Origin: Talinum fruticosum
Lineage: Eukaryota; Streptophyta; Magnoliopsida; Caryophyllales; Talinaceae
Reading direction: 5' to 3'
Assembly: GCA_021018815.1 (NCBI GenBank)
Contig: JAITYX010000066.1
Span: 558,001 to 622,000, forward strand
Length of the DNA: 64,000 nt
A program made the translations under genes and the position numbers. Each line of letters begins with the position of its first letter. Position 1 is the first letter of the stretch. The notes under the pieces are model-generated. The model was not told where the DNA came from and ran no database searches. It was given only the letters and a program-made list of their open reading frames with translations. Shown here one piece after another: positions 21,918-34,176 of the stretch.

Positions 21918-24818
21918 TGGAACACCCCTAGACCCACCCTAGGAGTATTACATGCCGGGGTTCCCGAGATGAACCCCTAAGGCTACTTATGATCTTGACT
22001 TAGGGTTAATAGCTCTGTCTTAGATTGGTGGAAGCATTTTTCTAGGTTTTGAAAGGTTTTCCTGAAAATTTTAGCAGAGTTCTATTTGTAATATGGGTAA
22101 TCCCATAGGCTTAAAGCCTTAACCATGCACGAAACCCATTCATAAACTCAATGAGCCACACACTCGGAGTATCCACAACATAAACTCAATGAGCCACAAG
22201 CTCGGAGTAAACACATAAGTCTTTTATCATACATAGTCAACATTCGGTTAAACATGCATCCAAGCCTTTCAAACAGGGAAACATAAGAACACAAAGTAAG
22301 TCCGACATCTCCTATATGTCGGTTTGCTACTCCCGAAAGCCAAAAGCAACTCCAAGAGGTATGGCTTCGTACCTAAAATGTTGGTGAGGTCATGAACTCC
22401 ACGAGCCTAGTGAATAACCCAAACCCAGCCCCGGGTTTCACTTTGCACATTAATTCATTAACAAACACACGTACGTTCATTATTCATTCATAACATGTAA
22501 TTCGGATCATACATGCTTAAGATACGTAAGATACTAAACTTACCAACTACTCGGGAAGCACAATGACATCAATTACTCATGTATTCAATCAAGACATGCT
22601 TTATTCTTCTTTCTATGCAAGTACGTCATAAAATCATTCATCATGTAAGGGGTAAATCATTCCTCAAGTAAGTCATTCGTCACTAAATCACATCTTACTT
22701 CTTATCGTATTTATTTCTTATGAAATCGGGATTCGTTCTTCTTCTCATTCTTCTTCTTAAGTTCAATTATGCATTTCATAAATCATTGATTATTGCTTTC
22801 TTGTTCATCATGTATAATCATTCGTTTCTTCATATCGTAATTCTTAAGTATTCTTAGTTTCGAATGGAAAGAAGATTTATGTTCTCGCTCTAAAGACCCA
22901 GCTTTTAGAGCAAAAATAATTCATGGCCTCGAGGTAAAATAATTCATGACCTCGAGGCTTGCTTCAAACTCCGAAGGACGCATACCGTCAATAATTCGTG
23001 GAAGCAAAATAATTCGTGGCTTCGGTTGACGAGACACTTCTATGGCCATAATTTCGAGAGGGTTCTTTAATTCATGGGGTCTTAGATTAATAACACAATC
23101 CTTTTTCCCTTCTTTAGTTCTTTATGTTTCTTATTTTCTCATTATCTTCTTATTACTTATTAACAAGATGCACTTAATTCATATTATTCCCGATCAATAC
23201 CTTCATACGTAACATCTTCGTAACTAATAATTCACATAAGCAAGTTCCATTCAAGCACAATCAATCCAACTCATATAGGCATGCTAGTGTCATTCATAAT
23301 CGATGTACTTTGGGATAAACACATCATCACATGAACATATCAATTAGTATTTCTAATCAACAAACTTATCGTTTTCCTAATTGCGTCATATCGAACATAG
23401 GTGGTTTATGGTTCTATAACTTCCCTTAATCATTATATCTCTTAATCTATCCATATATTTTCTTAAATTTTAGTTCTTAACTCAATTACTCAATTAGTTC
23501 TGTTTTTGCCCAAAACAACACATTTTTACTCAAAACTCCATATCTTCCAATCTACTAATCCAACGCATACCAAAATTTACAGGAAATTCTCATAAATTAC
23601 CAGGGAGCTACAGTAAAAGTTTCAGGAATTTTGGGCTACACATGACTTCACAATAATTCGGACAACGAGGCTAAATAACTTAAAAATCTGCACCTAAATC
23701 ATGAATTCAATTTTCCGATTTTTCTCACTAATTCTATTCAAGCTACTTTCATCAAATTCTCAATATGCAGCTTAATAATCATGATCAATAATACTAAATC
23801 ATCCTTAAATCGTGAATTAGGCACATAATTCGCAACATGCCTTTTCAATTCGTGAGTTGCTAATTTTGTGAATTTATTCCTCTAAGTTCTTCAATTAAAC
23901 CTATGGTTTCCAATTTCATACTTCAGTTTGGAATTTAATCCACCTAATTTATTTTATCTTTAGAGGATGAATTTGAATAACTCACCTTAGATTCTTAGTG
24001 ATTATGAGAATTTCTGTTTTGGCGGGTTTTCGGATTGGGTGTTTTTGCTTTACTTTCTTCTTTTCGGTCCCCTTTTCTTATTATCGGTGCCTAGTTCTTC
24101 TTCCTTCGCTCAAACTCTCCCTGTCTCCCTCTGCTATGTTGTTTTCGGGTTCTCAATCCCCTGGACTCTCGGTTCTATCCGGTCTCGCCGTCTCCCTCTT
24201 CGCGCTTGCCGGTCGTGCACGCACGTCATGCCCCTTCTTCCTCTTTGTTCCCCTTTGGTCTCTCTTTTGTTCTCGCTCTCTGGCTCTCTCACTTCGGGTC
24301 TCTAACCCTCTCACTTTTCTTCTCAATCTCTCGTTCTTAATATTTGCTTCTGGTTCCTTCAATCCCTCGCTCTCTTTGCTTTGTCTCTCCTCTTGCTTTC
24401 CTCTCATCCTGGTTCTCCTCCTTTCTCTCTCTCTCGGCCGGTTCCTCTTAATCCCAGTTTCAATTTCTCTCTCCTAATTTCCTTACTCAACCTAATTAGA
24501 TTTATGAGAGCGCACTATTGGACCCCTTAATTCCCACACTTAGTTTTCTTCCAGCTCTCCCACGCCCATTCAAATGCCAGCACCTTCTTATCCGCCTTTT
24601 ATTCCCTTTCTCTTTTTGTTTTAAATTTTCTATTTTGGGCTTTCAAGGGAATTGGGCCCAAAATATTTCACAAGACCATTTTGGCTAGCCCACGGTCGGG
24701 TTTCAATTTTGACTCGGAAAAATTTTTATTCACTTAATTTAAAATTTTCGAATTTTGAAGTTAGCTTTTAATAATTTAATTCCTAACTAAGCAAGTAGCT
24801 GAAATTTCAGGTCTTACA
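21918..24818 (-). repeat. 5' LTR of the Tekay-like element
   Basis: A 2901-bp direct repeat whose minus-strand start is TGTAAGACCTGAAATTTC. It contains an extra local repeat region (22910-23060) with several AAAATAATTCRTGG units and the C/T-rich block at 24080-24430. The lower end begins TGGAACACCCCTAGACCC, aligned with TGTAATAGCCCTAGACC in the partner. Confidence 0.8.
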
Positions 24819-24823
24819 AGGCG

Positions 24824-25141
24824 GGGGTCGCTTGTTCGTACAATGGTGACTCCAAGTGGGGATATATTACTTATTAAGAGGTTGAGACCCGAAAATTTGA
24901 GTTATGAGTTTTTTTAATGTGTTTTGCATTAGGCATATTGCATTTAGGCAGCCTTAGAAGATAACTCTGCCTTAGAAGATAACCAGCCTTGGAAGACCCC
25001 ATTTCACTAATCACAATATTCACGCTAACTCCATATTTAGCCCTAATATTAATAGCCAGCTGTTTCGATCAAAAGTAAAGGCAACGACATTACATTATTG
25101 TGTGGTGTAAACGGTTCAATAAACTTAACATGGTCAAAGTC
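24824..25141 (+). mobile_element. Tat/Ogre X3: LTR end, primer site and first leader part
   Basis: The final 19 bases of the X3 LTR end at 24842. After one base comes TGGTGACTCCAAGTGGGGAT (24844-24863), resembling the primer-site region of Ogre/Tat elements (TGGCGACTCTGCTGGGGA type). The leader then runs without recognisable genes until the copia composite inserted after TAAAC at 25142. It resumes at 43138. Confidence 0.65.
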
Positions 25142-25146
25142 TAAAC

Positions 25147-26639
25147 CGAAGGTGTGCTTAAGGAGAGTCTCGAGTCACCCTAGAGGGGGTGAATAGGGTG
25201 AGGAGGAAATTTAAACAATAAATGGAGGGTTAAATTTCAAATTCAATAATCAAGACCTGTCTAAGTCTAGATTGGACTCGAAAAGTATGAACTCGAATTA
25301 CGTGGAAACCCTCCCGGGGCGTAATACCACGACCAATGCTAATCCAAGCACCAAGTCAAACCCAATATTTTAAATCCACAAAATACGATAGATCGACTCA
25401 ACCAGAATTGCTCCCTTAGACAATTCTTTACAAAGTTTTCCTACACTCGAAGTTCCTTTACCCGATCTAGTACTTCCTAATTGAGGTAACCTTTATAGCT
25501 AGGGACAATCTACGCTGAGTTAACCCTTGCAGCTCAGTCAAGGGACCTTACTTAGAGAGTAAGAAAGAGTTTGTGACTGACATAAGACTTTACAACTCGT
25601 AACAGTTGTTAAGCACAAACCGGGAGTTGTAAGAAGAAGATTGAAAGAGTATTATACATAGAGATATAATTTCAGCAATGGGTTCAGTAATCTTCAAGTC
25701 TTGTGAAGTGCCTTCTATTTATAGATGACTAAGCAGATTAGCCGTTGTGACTATCTTCCGAATAGAAGTGCTCTGTGAATGTTGTAATGGTTCTTTTTAG
25801 TCGCTCGAAAAGACCCGTTGAGATGTGCAACGGCTCTTGACTCTGTAGGACATCCCAATCCACTGGTGGTGTCCGAAAAGTAGGGTGGAAACCATCGTTG
25901 AGCTTAGTGTTGAATATTTCCAGTTTTGGAAATAGACAATCCCGACACGAGTGTCTAGGCCTTGTTCGAAGTAGAAAAGTCTTGTCTCGCTGGTGATTGA
26001 TAGCTCGAAACTGGTTACTTTTGTAATTAAGAAAGTAGGATAACCTCGTTTAGATAACCTACAAAAATAAACCAATTTTGGTTCTCGGAGTACAAAATAC
26101 TTTGGTCCCAGATTAGGCACGGATAATAATTTAATTAAGATAATTAAGGCATAATAATCCGAGTCCTAAAAGAGTGGAATTTTCCGAGTCTAATATTTAT
26201 GATACTCAAATTCCATCCGAGTTAGTCTAGAGAAAGATCAAGTTAGAAAGAGAAGGACAAAGTATGTGTACTTGATATAGAACAACGTATTTCAATCAAA
26301 ACATGCCGACTTAGAAAGTTGTATTAACGCTCGTAATTCACTTTAACTTAAAATATGAAGTCGAACTTAGTTTGAAAGAGTTAGAGTCAATGTCCGAACA
26401 TGCGATAAATCTTAGTGATGTTTGAGTGACTCGGAACTATCGAGTGAATTGATGAACAAGAAAGTGCTTTTTGAGTTAGTCGGAATCGAACGAAAACATA
26501 TGCAATTGTTTACGTAACACTTAGAAAAGTTTCTATAACACTCGGAATGACTTGTAATAAAAACCTAAAAGGGATGAGATTTGTATCTAATTCCTTGTTA
26601 GTACTCAGAATAATATAAATGCAGAGTTTGAGTCTTCAA
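25147..26639 (-). repeat. Copia 3' LTR (L2)
   Basis: Minus strand starts TGAAGACTCAAAC at 26639 and ends ...CTTCG at 25147 (usual CTTTCA). It has the TATA box CTATAAATAG (rc of 25715-25724). Immediately upstream on the minus strand lies AAAAAGGGGAGAT, a polypurine tract, which makes this a 3' LTR. Confidence 0.82.
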
Positions 26640-26655
26640 TCTCCCCTTTTTGATG
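26640..26655 (-). promoter_or_regulatory. Polypurine tract of copia A
   Basis: The plus strand reads atctccccttttt directly after the LTR end, so the minus strand has AAAAAGGGGAGAT before the 3' LTR, the primer for plus-strand synthesis. The same tract precedes the LTRs ending at 34296 and 56891. Confidence 0.75.
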
Positions 26656-27089
26656 AAAGGCATTCCATACTCGAGATAGAAACATTGTTAGTGAAACAAT
26701 CCAGAGTTTTCATTCTTACTCTAAGAGTGTATCGTAGTTTAAAGATAGAATCGCAGAAATAGCTAAAATGATTCGAATTAGATTGTATTAGAGCTATTAT
26801 ACTTAGATTGTGTTAGAGCTAAGAATAAAATATTGCATAGAAATTAATGAAGTGATTCGGACTTAGGATATTACTTATATCACATTAAAGCTACATAACC
26901 GAGCTGATATATTAGAGTAAAATGTACTAAGGAATTGAAACGTAGAAATAAGCATGAAACTTCATTCATATTCACATAAACACGAAAAAATATATACAAA
27001 AAGATGGTGAGAAAACTCCACCTAAACAAGACAATAAATTTTCTAAGTATTCTCCCCTTGCCTTTTAGCAAAAACAAAAAGAGGAAGAA
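26656..27089 (-). other. 3' untranslated part of copia A
   Basis: AT-rich stretch between the env-like ORF and the polypurine tract. Homologous sequence, including a conserved GATACAATTTGTTTGTC segment, lies at 34300-34790 and 56906-57370. No gene is supported. Confidence 0.5.
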
Positions 27090-27582
27090 TGTATCAAGTA
27101 GATACAATTTGTTTGTCTCGGACAAAATAAAAAACATAAAAAGAAAAATTAAAATAGAAATCGAGAAGAAAAAAAAATTTGGATGGAGGAGTGGGAGCAG
27201 ATCGAGTTGAAGTGGATGAATGGGCATTGCGCCTACGCTGGTATGAGCGAGAAGATGTTAAAGATCTTGGCAGGGACAACACTAGTAACTCCGGGATGGG
27301 CTCGGCTCGGTGGCCGACCGAGAACAAGATCGTCCGGAGGTTCATCCTCTTGGAACTCGATGGAGGGTGATGCTTCCTCGAGCTTGACTACTGCCGACCG
27401 ACCTTTGTCGGCAGGGTGTTCTAAGTCACTCGGACTACTGTCCGAGTTAATCAGCCTCCGGTTGAGGGCGGGAGCACCTTATCCCTCGGCTTTTTCTTTT
27501 CTCGTTCCTTCTTCCTCCTTCTCTTCTTCTTCCTTCTCTCGCTTCCTCTTTTTCCTCGGAAGGAGCTGCTTCGACCACAACC

Positions 27583-27674
27583 TCTTCTTCTTCTTCTTCT
27601 TCTTCTTCTTCTTCTTCTTCTTCTTCTTCTTCTTCTTCTTCTTCTTCTTCTTCTTCTTCTTCTTCTTCTTCCTC
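27583..27674 (-). repeat. (GAA)n expansion in env-like ORF
   Basis: About 30 CTT/TTC triplets (GAA on the coding strand). The homologous positions of copies B and D hold a short acidic Glu-rich tract, so here the triplet run is expanded. Confidence 0.9.
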
Positions 27675-28543
27675 TCCTGAAGGAGATTTTGCGAGGCTTG
27701 AGGACTCTTCCGATGTATCCGAGCTGACCGGGTCCTGAATCGCTTTGAGCGCCTTTCTTGGAGGAGCTCGATCAATTCCTTCTGCTCCTTAACCGAGCCT
27801 TAATCTCAAGGAGCATATCCTGCTGCTCTCGGATTTGAAATTAGGTTATCTTTGGTTTATGGTCATAGATTGAAAGACGAGTCTTGAATAACCGGAGAGT
27901 GTCCTTGATCTTAGTGGACACGGAGGAGAGCTTTTCTAACATTTTGTTAAAGAAAGCGAAGAGAGAACGTGAGAAGCACCCGAGGTGGAAGCACCGCCAG
28001 GTGGAGGAGATAGAGAGAGTGGAGTCCGAGTCCGAGTCTAAGGCGGAGGAGAAGGTTGCCTCGGTTCTTAGGCTGTGGACCCGGACACCCGATTGGGTCT
28101 CTTGGTATCTATAGCCAAGAAGCTCTTTTTGCTAACTACTATGGCAGCCTTAGAAACCGCGTTAGGATCCGAGGGTAGTGGGACTTTGAATTGCTTAAAA
28201 ATGAAGGTGAGGAGAGCCCCAAAAGGAAGAGGGGTGGATTTCTTTGTCCGATCCGGCATGGAGGCCATCTCGCTCTATGATAACTAGGAAGAGGTCGACT
28301 TCGTAGCCCTCTAAAATGTCAAAAAGAGCCTTGAGAATCTTGGAGTTTGGATTCTCTTTCTTTGGAATGCTTGAGAGAAGAAGGTTCTCATCAGCACGAA
28401 ATAAAGAAGACGAGCTTCTATTTTCATCCGAGTCACGGAGAGCTTTTGCGTGACTCGGGGATTTCTTTGGCATATTTCTCGAAAAATTCATCAGCCACCT
28501 CGCTGAATGGAATAAGGTTCTTGTTGAGAAAGAGAGAAGAGAT

Positions 28544-30144
28544 CGAAGGTTTGCTCGGGGAGAGTCCGAGTCACCCTAGTGGGGGTGAATAGGGTGATGG
28601 AGGATTTTCGATGAAAATCAAACTCTTTTGTCAAAGTAGAGACAGAACATGCATTCTAAGTCTAAAGCGGGGTCGAAACGTATGAACTCGAATTGCAATA
28701 AAGAGTAAGGAAGCGGATTAAGCTAAAGCTTTGAGACTATCCGAGTCTAGAATGAACTCGAAAGTAAGGACACAGAGATTACGTGGAAACCCTCCTGGGG
28801 CGAGAAAACCACGGACCGTGCTAATCCAAGCACGAAGTCAAATCCACTATTTTGAGTCCACAAAATACGATGGATCGACTGCACCCGAGTTGCTCCCTTA
28901 AACAACTCTTTACAAGTTTTCCTAGACCGAGAAATTCCCTTATCCGATCTAGTACTTCCTAGCTGAGATAACCCTTACGGTTAGGGACAACTAAGATGAG
29001 TTAACCCTTACAACTCGGTCAAGGGATCTTACTTAGAGAGTAAGAAAGTGTTTGTAACTAAGTACAAGACCTTACAACTCGGAATATAATGAATTACGAG
29101 TGGGAGTTGTAAATAGAAGATTGAGAATGAATATAATGACTTTGCTTAAGTATATGTATTAACAATAGGTTCGGCAATCTTCAAGTCTTGAGAGTTGGCT
29201 TCTATTTATAGATGACCAAGCAGCATAGCCGTTATCTCCAACTTCGACGGGAGTCCTTTGTGATCGTTGTTAAGAACTTTCGAGTCACTCGGAGAGTATC
29301 CGTTGTGATATGAACGTTGGGCAACGGTTCTTAACTCTCTTGGAAATCCCAAAACCACTGGCGGTGTCTTGAAGGATAAGGTGGAAACCACCGTTAAGCT
29401 TAGCGTTTCGGTTTTCCAGATTTGGAAACAGACAGCCGCGACACAATCTTTTAGGGCTAGGTCGGACAAGAGGAAAAGCCATGTCTGCTGGTGATTTGAC
29501 ATTTTGAAGTCTGGTTACTTTTGTATTTCAAAAAGTGTATCCTCGTTTGAATAACCTACAAAAATAAATCAATTTTGATTCTCAAAGTATAAAATACTTT
29601 GGTCCACAATTAGACACAGATAATAATATAATTAAGATAATTAAGCAGCTAATTATCCGAGTCGGAAAAGGAATGGAATTTTCCGAGTCTAACATCCATG
29701 AAACTCAAAATTGCATATGAGTTAGTCTAAGCAAGAATCAAGTTATACAACGAATATCGAGTGAAACAAACTTGATCTAGACTAAGCATGATTCAGACTA
29801 GAAGCGCCGACTCCAACGAGAATAGGACTTATAACATGAAGTCGGACCTGAGTGCGGTAAAGCAAAATACTAGTCAATTCAAGCATGCGATATATCTAAG
29901 TGATGAGGGACTCGGAACCGAGTGAGACAAGCGTGAGTACATATCTCGTTTTCCGAGTCACTTAGAGACACGCAAAAGTACATGAAGTAAATGCCATATC
30001 ACATAGAGAAGATACCATATCACTCGGAAAAGTTTCTAAGGTACGAGAGAATGCCTTGGAATCAAAACTCTATAAGTGAGAAATTCTTATACCTTATTCC
30101 TTTATTAGAACTCGGAATTGTGCGGAGCGGTGTCCGAGTCTTCG
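28544..30144 (-). mobile_element. Solo copia LTR (L3) with target duplication
   Basis: A 1601-bp LTR without internal sequence. Flanks are GAGAT (28539-28543) and GAGAC (30145-30149), 4 of 5 matching. Its ends are CGAAG...CTTCG, instead of TGAAG...CTTCA. Removing it joins the two halves of the env-like ORF at a position matching intact copy B (about 36118-36122). Includes the TATA box CTATAAATAG (minus strand, about 29202-29211). Confidence 0.85.
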
Positions 30145-30481
30145 GAGACTTTGAATAAACGGTGGATGAGAGAAACATTGATTCGAACAACGACATCTTG
30201 AACTCGGAGGTAAGGATCCCTTTAGAGTTAGAGAGATTTGAATAGGACTCGGAACGAGTTGTGGCTAGATAAACTCGCTGAAACAAATAAAATTGTAAAC
30301 CCCTATAGTTTTGATATGGTTCAAGCACGAAAATTTTGTGGTTGGGAAGAATTTGTCATCCAACATTAGGTGTTGGGTGACAAGGACTTTAGAGGGGTTA
30401 GAAAGACCCTCTTGGCTTTTGGTTTGAGGCTTCTTGGTTACGAGAACCAAGAAAATCTGGATGAGAACCTCTTTTAGGCAT

Positions 30482-30865
30482 GGTTATGGATTTTTGAGAA
30501 GAGAGGAGATGAACTTAGAGAGAGAGAGAGAGAAGATAGCTTGACGATAAAGAGAGAAAAAAATAATAGAGAAAAGAGAGCTGAGAGCTTTCGGTGCTTA
30601 CTTGAGATGTTTCTTACTTGTTTGAGAGAGACTGTTTGCTCTTCGACAACACCGAACTTGCTTGTGAAGTAGTATGTGAGAGTGTGAGTAAGTAGAGAGT
30701 AAAGTAGCGAAATGAAGGAAAAGGATGCTATTTATAGAGAAAGAATTGTCCTTCAGTATTCGTTCGACCTAACTCTGCAACGATCACCTCAAATGTGACT
30801 GATTCGCTCTCCAATGGTTAGAATTCCAGTGTTTGTCTTCTAACGGCTAGTTCTCCGATTGATAT

Positions 30866-30920
<55 letters not shown>

Positions 30921-31184
30921 ATTTTTAAAAGAAATTTCTGAAATTCTCCACTAATCTAGAGATGATTTCGAAGTTTGATGTCCATGTTTCTCAAAGCCGA
31001 GTCCGACTCGATAAAGTTTCGAGTCACTCGAAGCTGCAAACAAGTAATAACTCATAGCTCGGTATCACCTGGGTGAACTGATCTAATTGTTATTAAACCA
31101 CAGAAAAGAAACATTTAACACATAATCATGCAAAGTAGTTTCACTTAGAAAAGCACATAATCATGCATTAATGATGCCAAGTTC
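30482..31184 (-). promoter_or_regulatory. Intergenic region before env-like ORF of copia A, with TATA box
   Basis: Non-coding region between RNase H and env-like ORF. It holds CTATAAATAG (minus strand, plus ctatttatag at 30728-30737), about 250 bp before the ORF start. The same box is at 36715-36724, 47519-47528 and, as CTGTAAATAG, 59153-59162. A purine-rich (GA)n run lies upstream at 30871-30916. The start-proximal leader, including TTCATTTCGCTACTTTACTC, is shared by all four copies. An independent transcript for the env-like ORF is inferred. Confidence 0.55.
30871..30916 (-). repeat. (GA)n microsatellite upstream of env-like TATA box
   Basis: About 22 GA units on the plus strand. In copy B the equivalent run is about 20 bp (36859-36888) and in copy D only a few units (59298-59312), so it is length-variable. 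Confidence 0.85.
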
Positions 31185-31776
31185 ATTCCTTATAAAGCAA
31201 AATTGATCCTCACTAAGTGGCTCAGTGAAGATATCAGCTAGTTGAAGTTTGGTAGGAATGAATTCAAGTTGAATATCACCTTTCTCATAATGGTCTCTTA
31301 GAAGATGATACCGACCTCAACATGCTTTGTCTTTGAGTGTTGAACTGGATTCTTAGTGATGCTGATTGCACTTTCATTGTCACACTTGATTAGAATTGAT
31401 TTGAATGAAAGTCCAAGATCTCTTAAGTATTGCTTGATCCATAGAATCTCAGCACAACATGCTTCAGCTGCAATGTACTTAGCTTGAGCAGTTGATAGAG
31501 CTACTGAGTTTTGCTTCTTTGAGTGCCAAGATAGAAGGGATTGTCCTAGAAACTAGCGAGGATCTCGAGGTGCTCTTTCTATCAACTTTGTGCCCAACAC
31601 AGTCATCATCCGAGTATTCGAGTAAGAGCCGGTTCCGAGTCTCTCGAGGACCATAGACCTAGATTTTGAGTGCCCGTAAGATATCTAAAAATTCTCTTCA
31701 CCGCAGACAAGATGTGATTCTTTTGGATTGGCTTGAAATCTTGCACACGGACATACACTAAACATTATGTCTCACC
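31185..31776 (-). pseudogene. Copia A RNase H and end of RT
   Basis: On the minus strand this carries the copia RNase H pattern SWHSKKQNS-V-A-L-S, with AEACCAEILWIKQYL and D-L-G-L-S-F, and the NPVQHSKTKH segment. RNase H removes the RNA from the RNA-DNA hybrid during reverse transcription. Frame breaks are present. It is cut at 31776 by a solo LTR that splits the pol gene here. Confidence 0.75.
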
Positions 31777-33359
31777 TGAAAGTTTGCTCTTGGAGAGTCT
31801 TAGTCACCCTAGAGGGGTGAATCGGGTGATGAGGAAATTTAAAACCATAGATGGAGGATTAAAGTTTAAAACAAACTTTGAATGCATGCGAGTCTAGATT
31901 ACACTCGGAAAAGTGTGAACTCGGAATTACTTGGAAACCCTCCCGGGGCGGAAAACCACGACCAAGTGCTAATCCAAGCACCATGTGAAATCCACTATTT
32001 TAAATCCACAAAATACGAGTAGATCGACTCAACCAGAATTGCTCCCTTAGACAATTCTTTACAAAGTTTTCCTTAACTCATAAGTTCCCTTATCCGATCT
32101 AGTACTTCCTAACTTAGATAACCTTTACAGCTAGGGAAAACCGAGCTAATTTAACCCTTACAGCTCAGTCAAGGGACCTTATTCAAAAAGTAAGAAAGAA
32201 TGTTTTGTGAGTGATTACAAGACTTTACAACTCGGAAAAATGTTATGTACAAACTTAGAGTTATAAGATTGAAGATTGAGTGAGTGTAATACGGAGAGAT
32301 ATGATTTGAGCAATAGGTTCAGCAAGCTTCAAGTCTTGTGAAGTGGCTTCTATTTATAGATGATCAAATAGATAGCCGTTGTGACTATCTTCTAAATAGA
32401 AGTCCTCTATGACCATTGTAACGGTTCTTCCGAGCCACTCGAAAAGATCCGTTGAGATGTGAACGTTGTGCAATGGCTCTTGACTCCTTAGAATGTCCCA
32501 ATCCACCGGTTATATCCGAAAAGTAAGGTGGAAACCACCATTGAGCTTAGCGTTGAATATTTTCAGTTTTGGAAACAGACAACCTTGACATAGTGTTTGG
32601 GCCTTGGTCGAAGTAGAAAAATTGGCTGCTGGCAATTTGAGATTTTAAAGCTAGGTTACTTTTGTAATTCAAAAGTAGGATAACCTCATTTAGATAACCT
32701 ACAAAAGTAAACCATTTTTTTTTCTCAAAGTATAAAATACTTTGGTTCAAGATTAGACACAAATAATAAAACCAATTTTTTTCTCAAAGTATAAAATACT
32801 TTGGTCCAAGATTAGACACAAATAATAATTTCATTAAGATAATTAAGTGCATAATTATCCGAGTCCTTGAAGAGTGGAAATTTCTAAGTCTAATATTCAT
32901 TATACTTAAATTCCATGTGAGTCGGTTTGAAGAAAGATCAAGTTAGACAGAGAATATCGAGTATGAGTACTTGATGTAGACAAATATAGTTCAAACAAAG
33001 CATGCTGACTTAGAGAGTTGAATTAACGTTGTAATTCACTTGAACTTAGAATATGAAGTCGGACCTGAGTTTGAAAGTTCTAGTGAGATTGTTGGAACAT
33101 GCGATAAGTCCGAGTGTTGTCTAAGTGACTCATAACGATTAGTGTGAATTGATGAGCAAGAGTATGCTTTCGAGTCGAGTTAGAAACAAATGAGAACATA
33201 TGCAATAGTATTCGTAACACTCGGAAAAGTTTTTATACCTCTCGGAACAGTTTCTAAAGTACTCAAAATGACTTGTAATCAAAACTTAGAGTAGATGAAG
33301 TTTGTACCTGATTCATTGGTAGTACTTTGAATGATATATATGTAAAGTCCGAGTCTTCA
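31777..33359 (-). mobile_element. Solo copia LTR (L4) in copia A pol
   Basis: It starts TGAAAGTTTGC and ends GAGTCTTCA with no internal region. The flanks TCACC (31772-31776) and TGGCC (33360-33364) match at 3 of 5. The uninterrupted sequence exists in copy B at about 37725-37750. It has an internal duplication of about 60 bp (32708-32829). Confidence 0.75.
32708..32829 (-). repeat. Two-copy 60-bp tandem duplication in LTR L4
   Basis: The block AAGATTAGACACAAATAATA with its preceding TCTCAAAGTATAAAATACTT occurs twice with a period of about 59-60 bp. Other LTRs of the family have it once. Confidence 0.8.
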
Positions 33360-34176
33360 TGGCCTACTTGGAAGTAAGATACAACAGAGAGCCAATCATA
33401 CCTCGATAGAGTTTTTGATCTATTGCTTTACGTTTTTCGTCCGAGTCCAGTTTTATGCTTGCTAGTCATTGGTATTGCTTGAATGTTTTGCATCTTGAAG
33501 CTTGTATTTCTTCAGCAACTCCTTGGTATACTTTGATTGAGGGACATAGATTCCATCTTCGTCTTTCTTCATTTGTAGACCAAGGAAGAAATTGAGTTCT
33601 CCCATCATACTCATTTGCAATTCCTGTCTCATCAATTCAGAAAAATCTTGACAAAGAATTTCATTAGTAGCTCCAAATATTATATCATCAACATAGATCC
33701 GAGCAATAACAAAGTCTTTCCCCTTGGTTTTTATGAAAAGAGTCTTGTTAATCTGACCTTTTCTAAAATCATTTGCAACCAAGAAACTACATAGTTTTTC
33801 ATACCTAGCTCTAGGAGCGTGTTTAAGACCATAAAGAGTTTTTGCACTTGAAAACATGATTGGGGAATTCTGAGTTTTCAAATCCAGGGGTTGTTCAACA
33901 TAGAATTCCTCTTGAATGAAACCATTAAGAAATGCACATTTCACATCCATCCGATACAATTTGATTTTCATGCTTGATGCAAATGCTAATAGGATTCTAA
34001 TAGCTTCAATTCTAGCCACTGGTGCAAAGGTTTCCCCATAATCAATTCCTTCTTCTTGATTGTAACCTTGAGCCACAAGTTTAGCCTTATTTCTTACTAC
34101 CAACCCACCTTCATCGAGTTTGTTTTTGAAAACCCATTTGGTTCCTATGGCTGGGTGGTCGGAAGGTCGTTTGGTC
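33360..34176 (-). pseudogene. Copia A reverse transcriptase, 5'-truncated
   Basis: This copies element RNA into DNA. The 252-residue frame (34220-33462) carries [76 protein letters not shown], the catalytic IYVDDIIFGATNE (YVDD at 33684-33695), and MSMMGELNFFLGLQM. This is the RVT_2 domain of Ty1/copia, with motifs of the SIRE lineage. The first bases of the frame (34220-34177) come from the adjoining LTR remnant. Everything upstream (gag, protease, integrase) is absent in this half, and it ends at solo LTR L4. The catalytic region is still unbroken, but the gene is not. Confidence 0.88.

Larger units (their letters stand above)
17934..24818 (-). mobile_element. Tekay-like Ty3/gypsy element, gag only, complete ends
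   Basis: Two long direct repeats (17934-20626 and 21918-24818) flank an internal region of about 1.3 kb. The flanks AGGTG (17929-17933) and AGGCG (24819-24823) form a 4-of-5 target duplication, so the insertion is whole. Orientation is minus: the first LTR on that strand starts TGTAAGACC at 24818. The gag is the only coding trace, and no protease, RT or integrase is present, so it could only have moved with help from a related element. The 3' LTR joins gag directly, lacking its first 35 bp or so and the polypurine tract. The two LTRs differ by many substitutions and indels, so the insertion is old. Confidence 0.82.
27090..30481 (-). pseudogene. SIRE env-like ORF of copia A, interrupted by solo LTR
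   Basis: Sireviruses commonly carry an extra ORF after pol, often called env-like though its role is unproven. It begins at ATG 30481-30479 (MPKRG). Then DDKFFPTTKFSCLNHIKTIGV and an EFIY segment (30380-30260), and the block LPFGALLTFIFKQFKVPL (28230-28170), which resembles the putative plant transposon domain (PF20167-like). C-terminally there is a heptad-like acidic region, a low-complexity tract at 27583-27674, and a short tail with ALRLRWYEREDVKDLG in the opposite reading only. A solo LTR (28544-30144) splits it, and several frameshifts and stops break it. It is non-functional. The domain match is by pattern and moderate in confidence. Confidence 0.6.

Noticed and set aside
27183..27680. 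Open frame with long poly-Phe on the plus strand
   Set aside because: It is the antisense reading of the triplet repeat within the env-like ORF.
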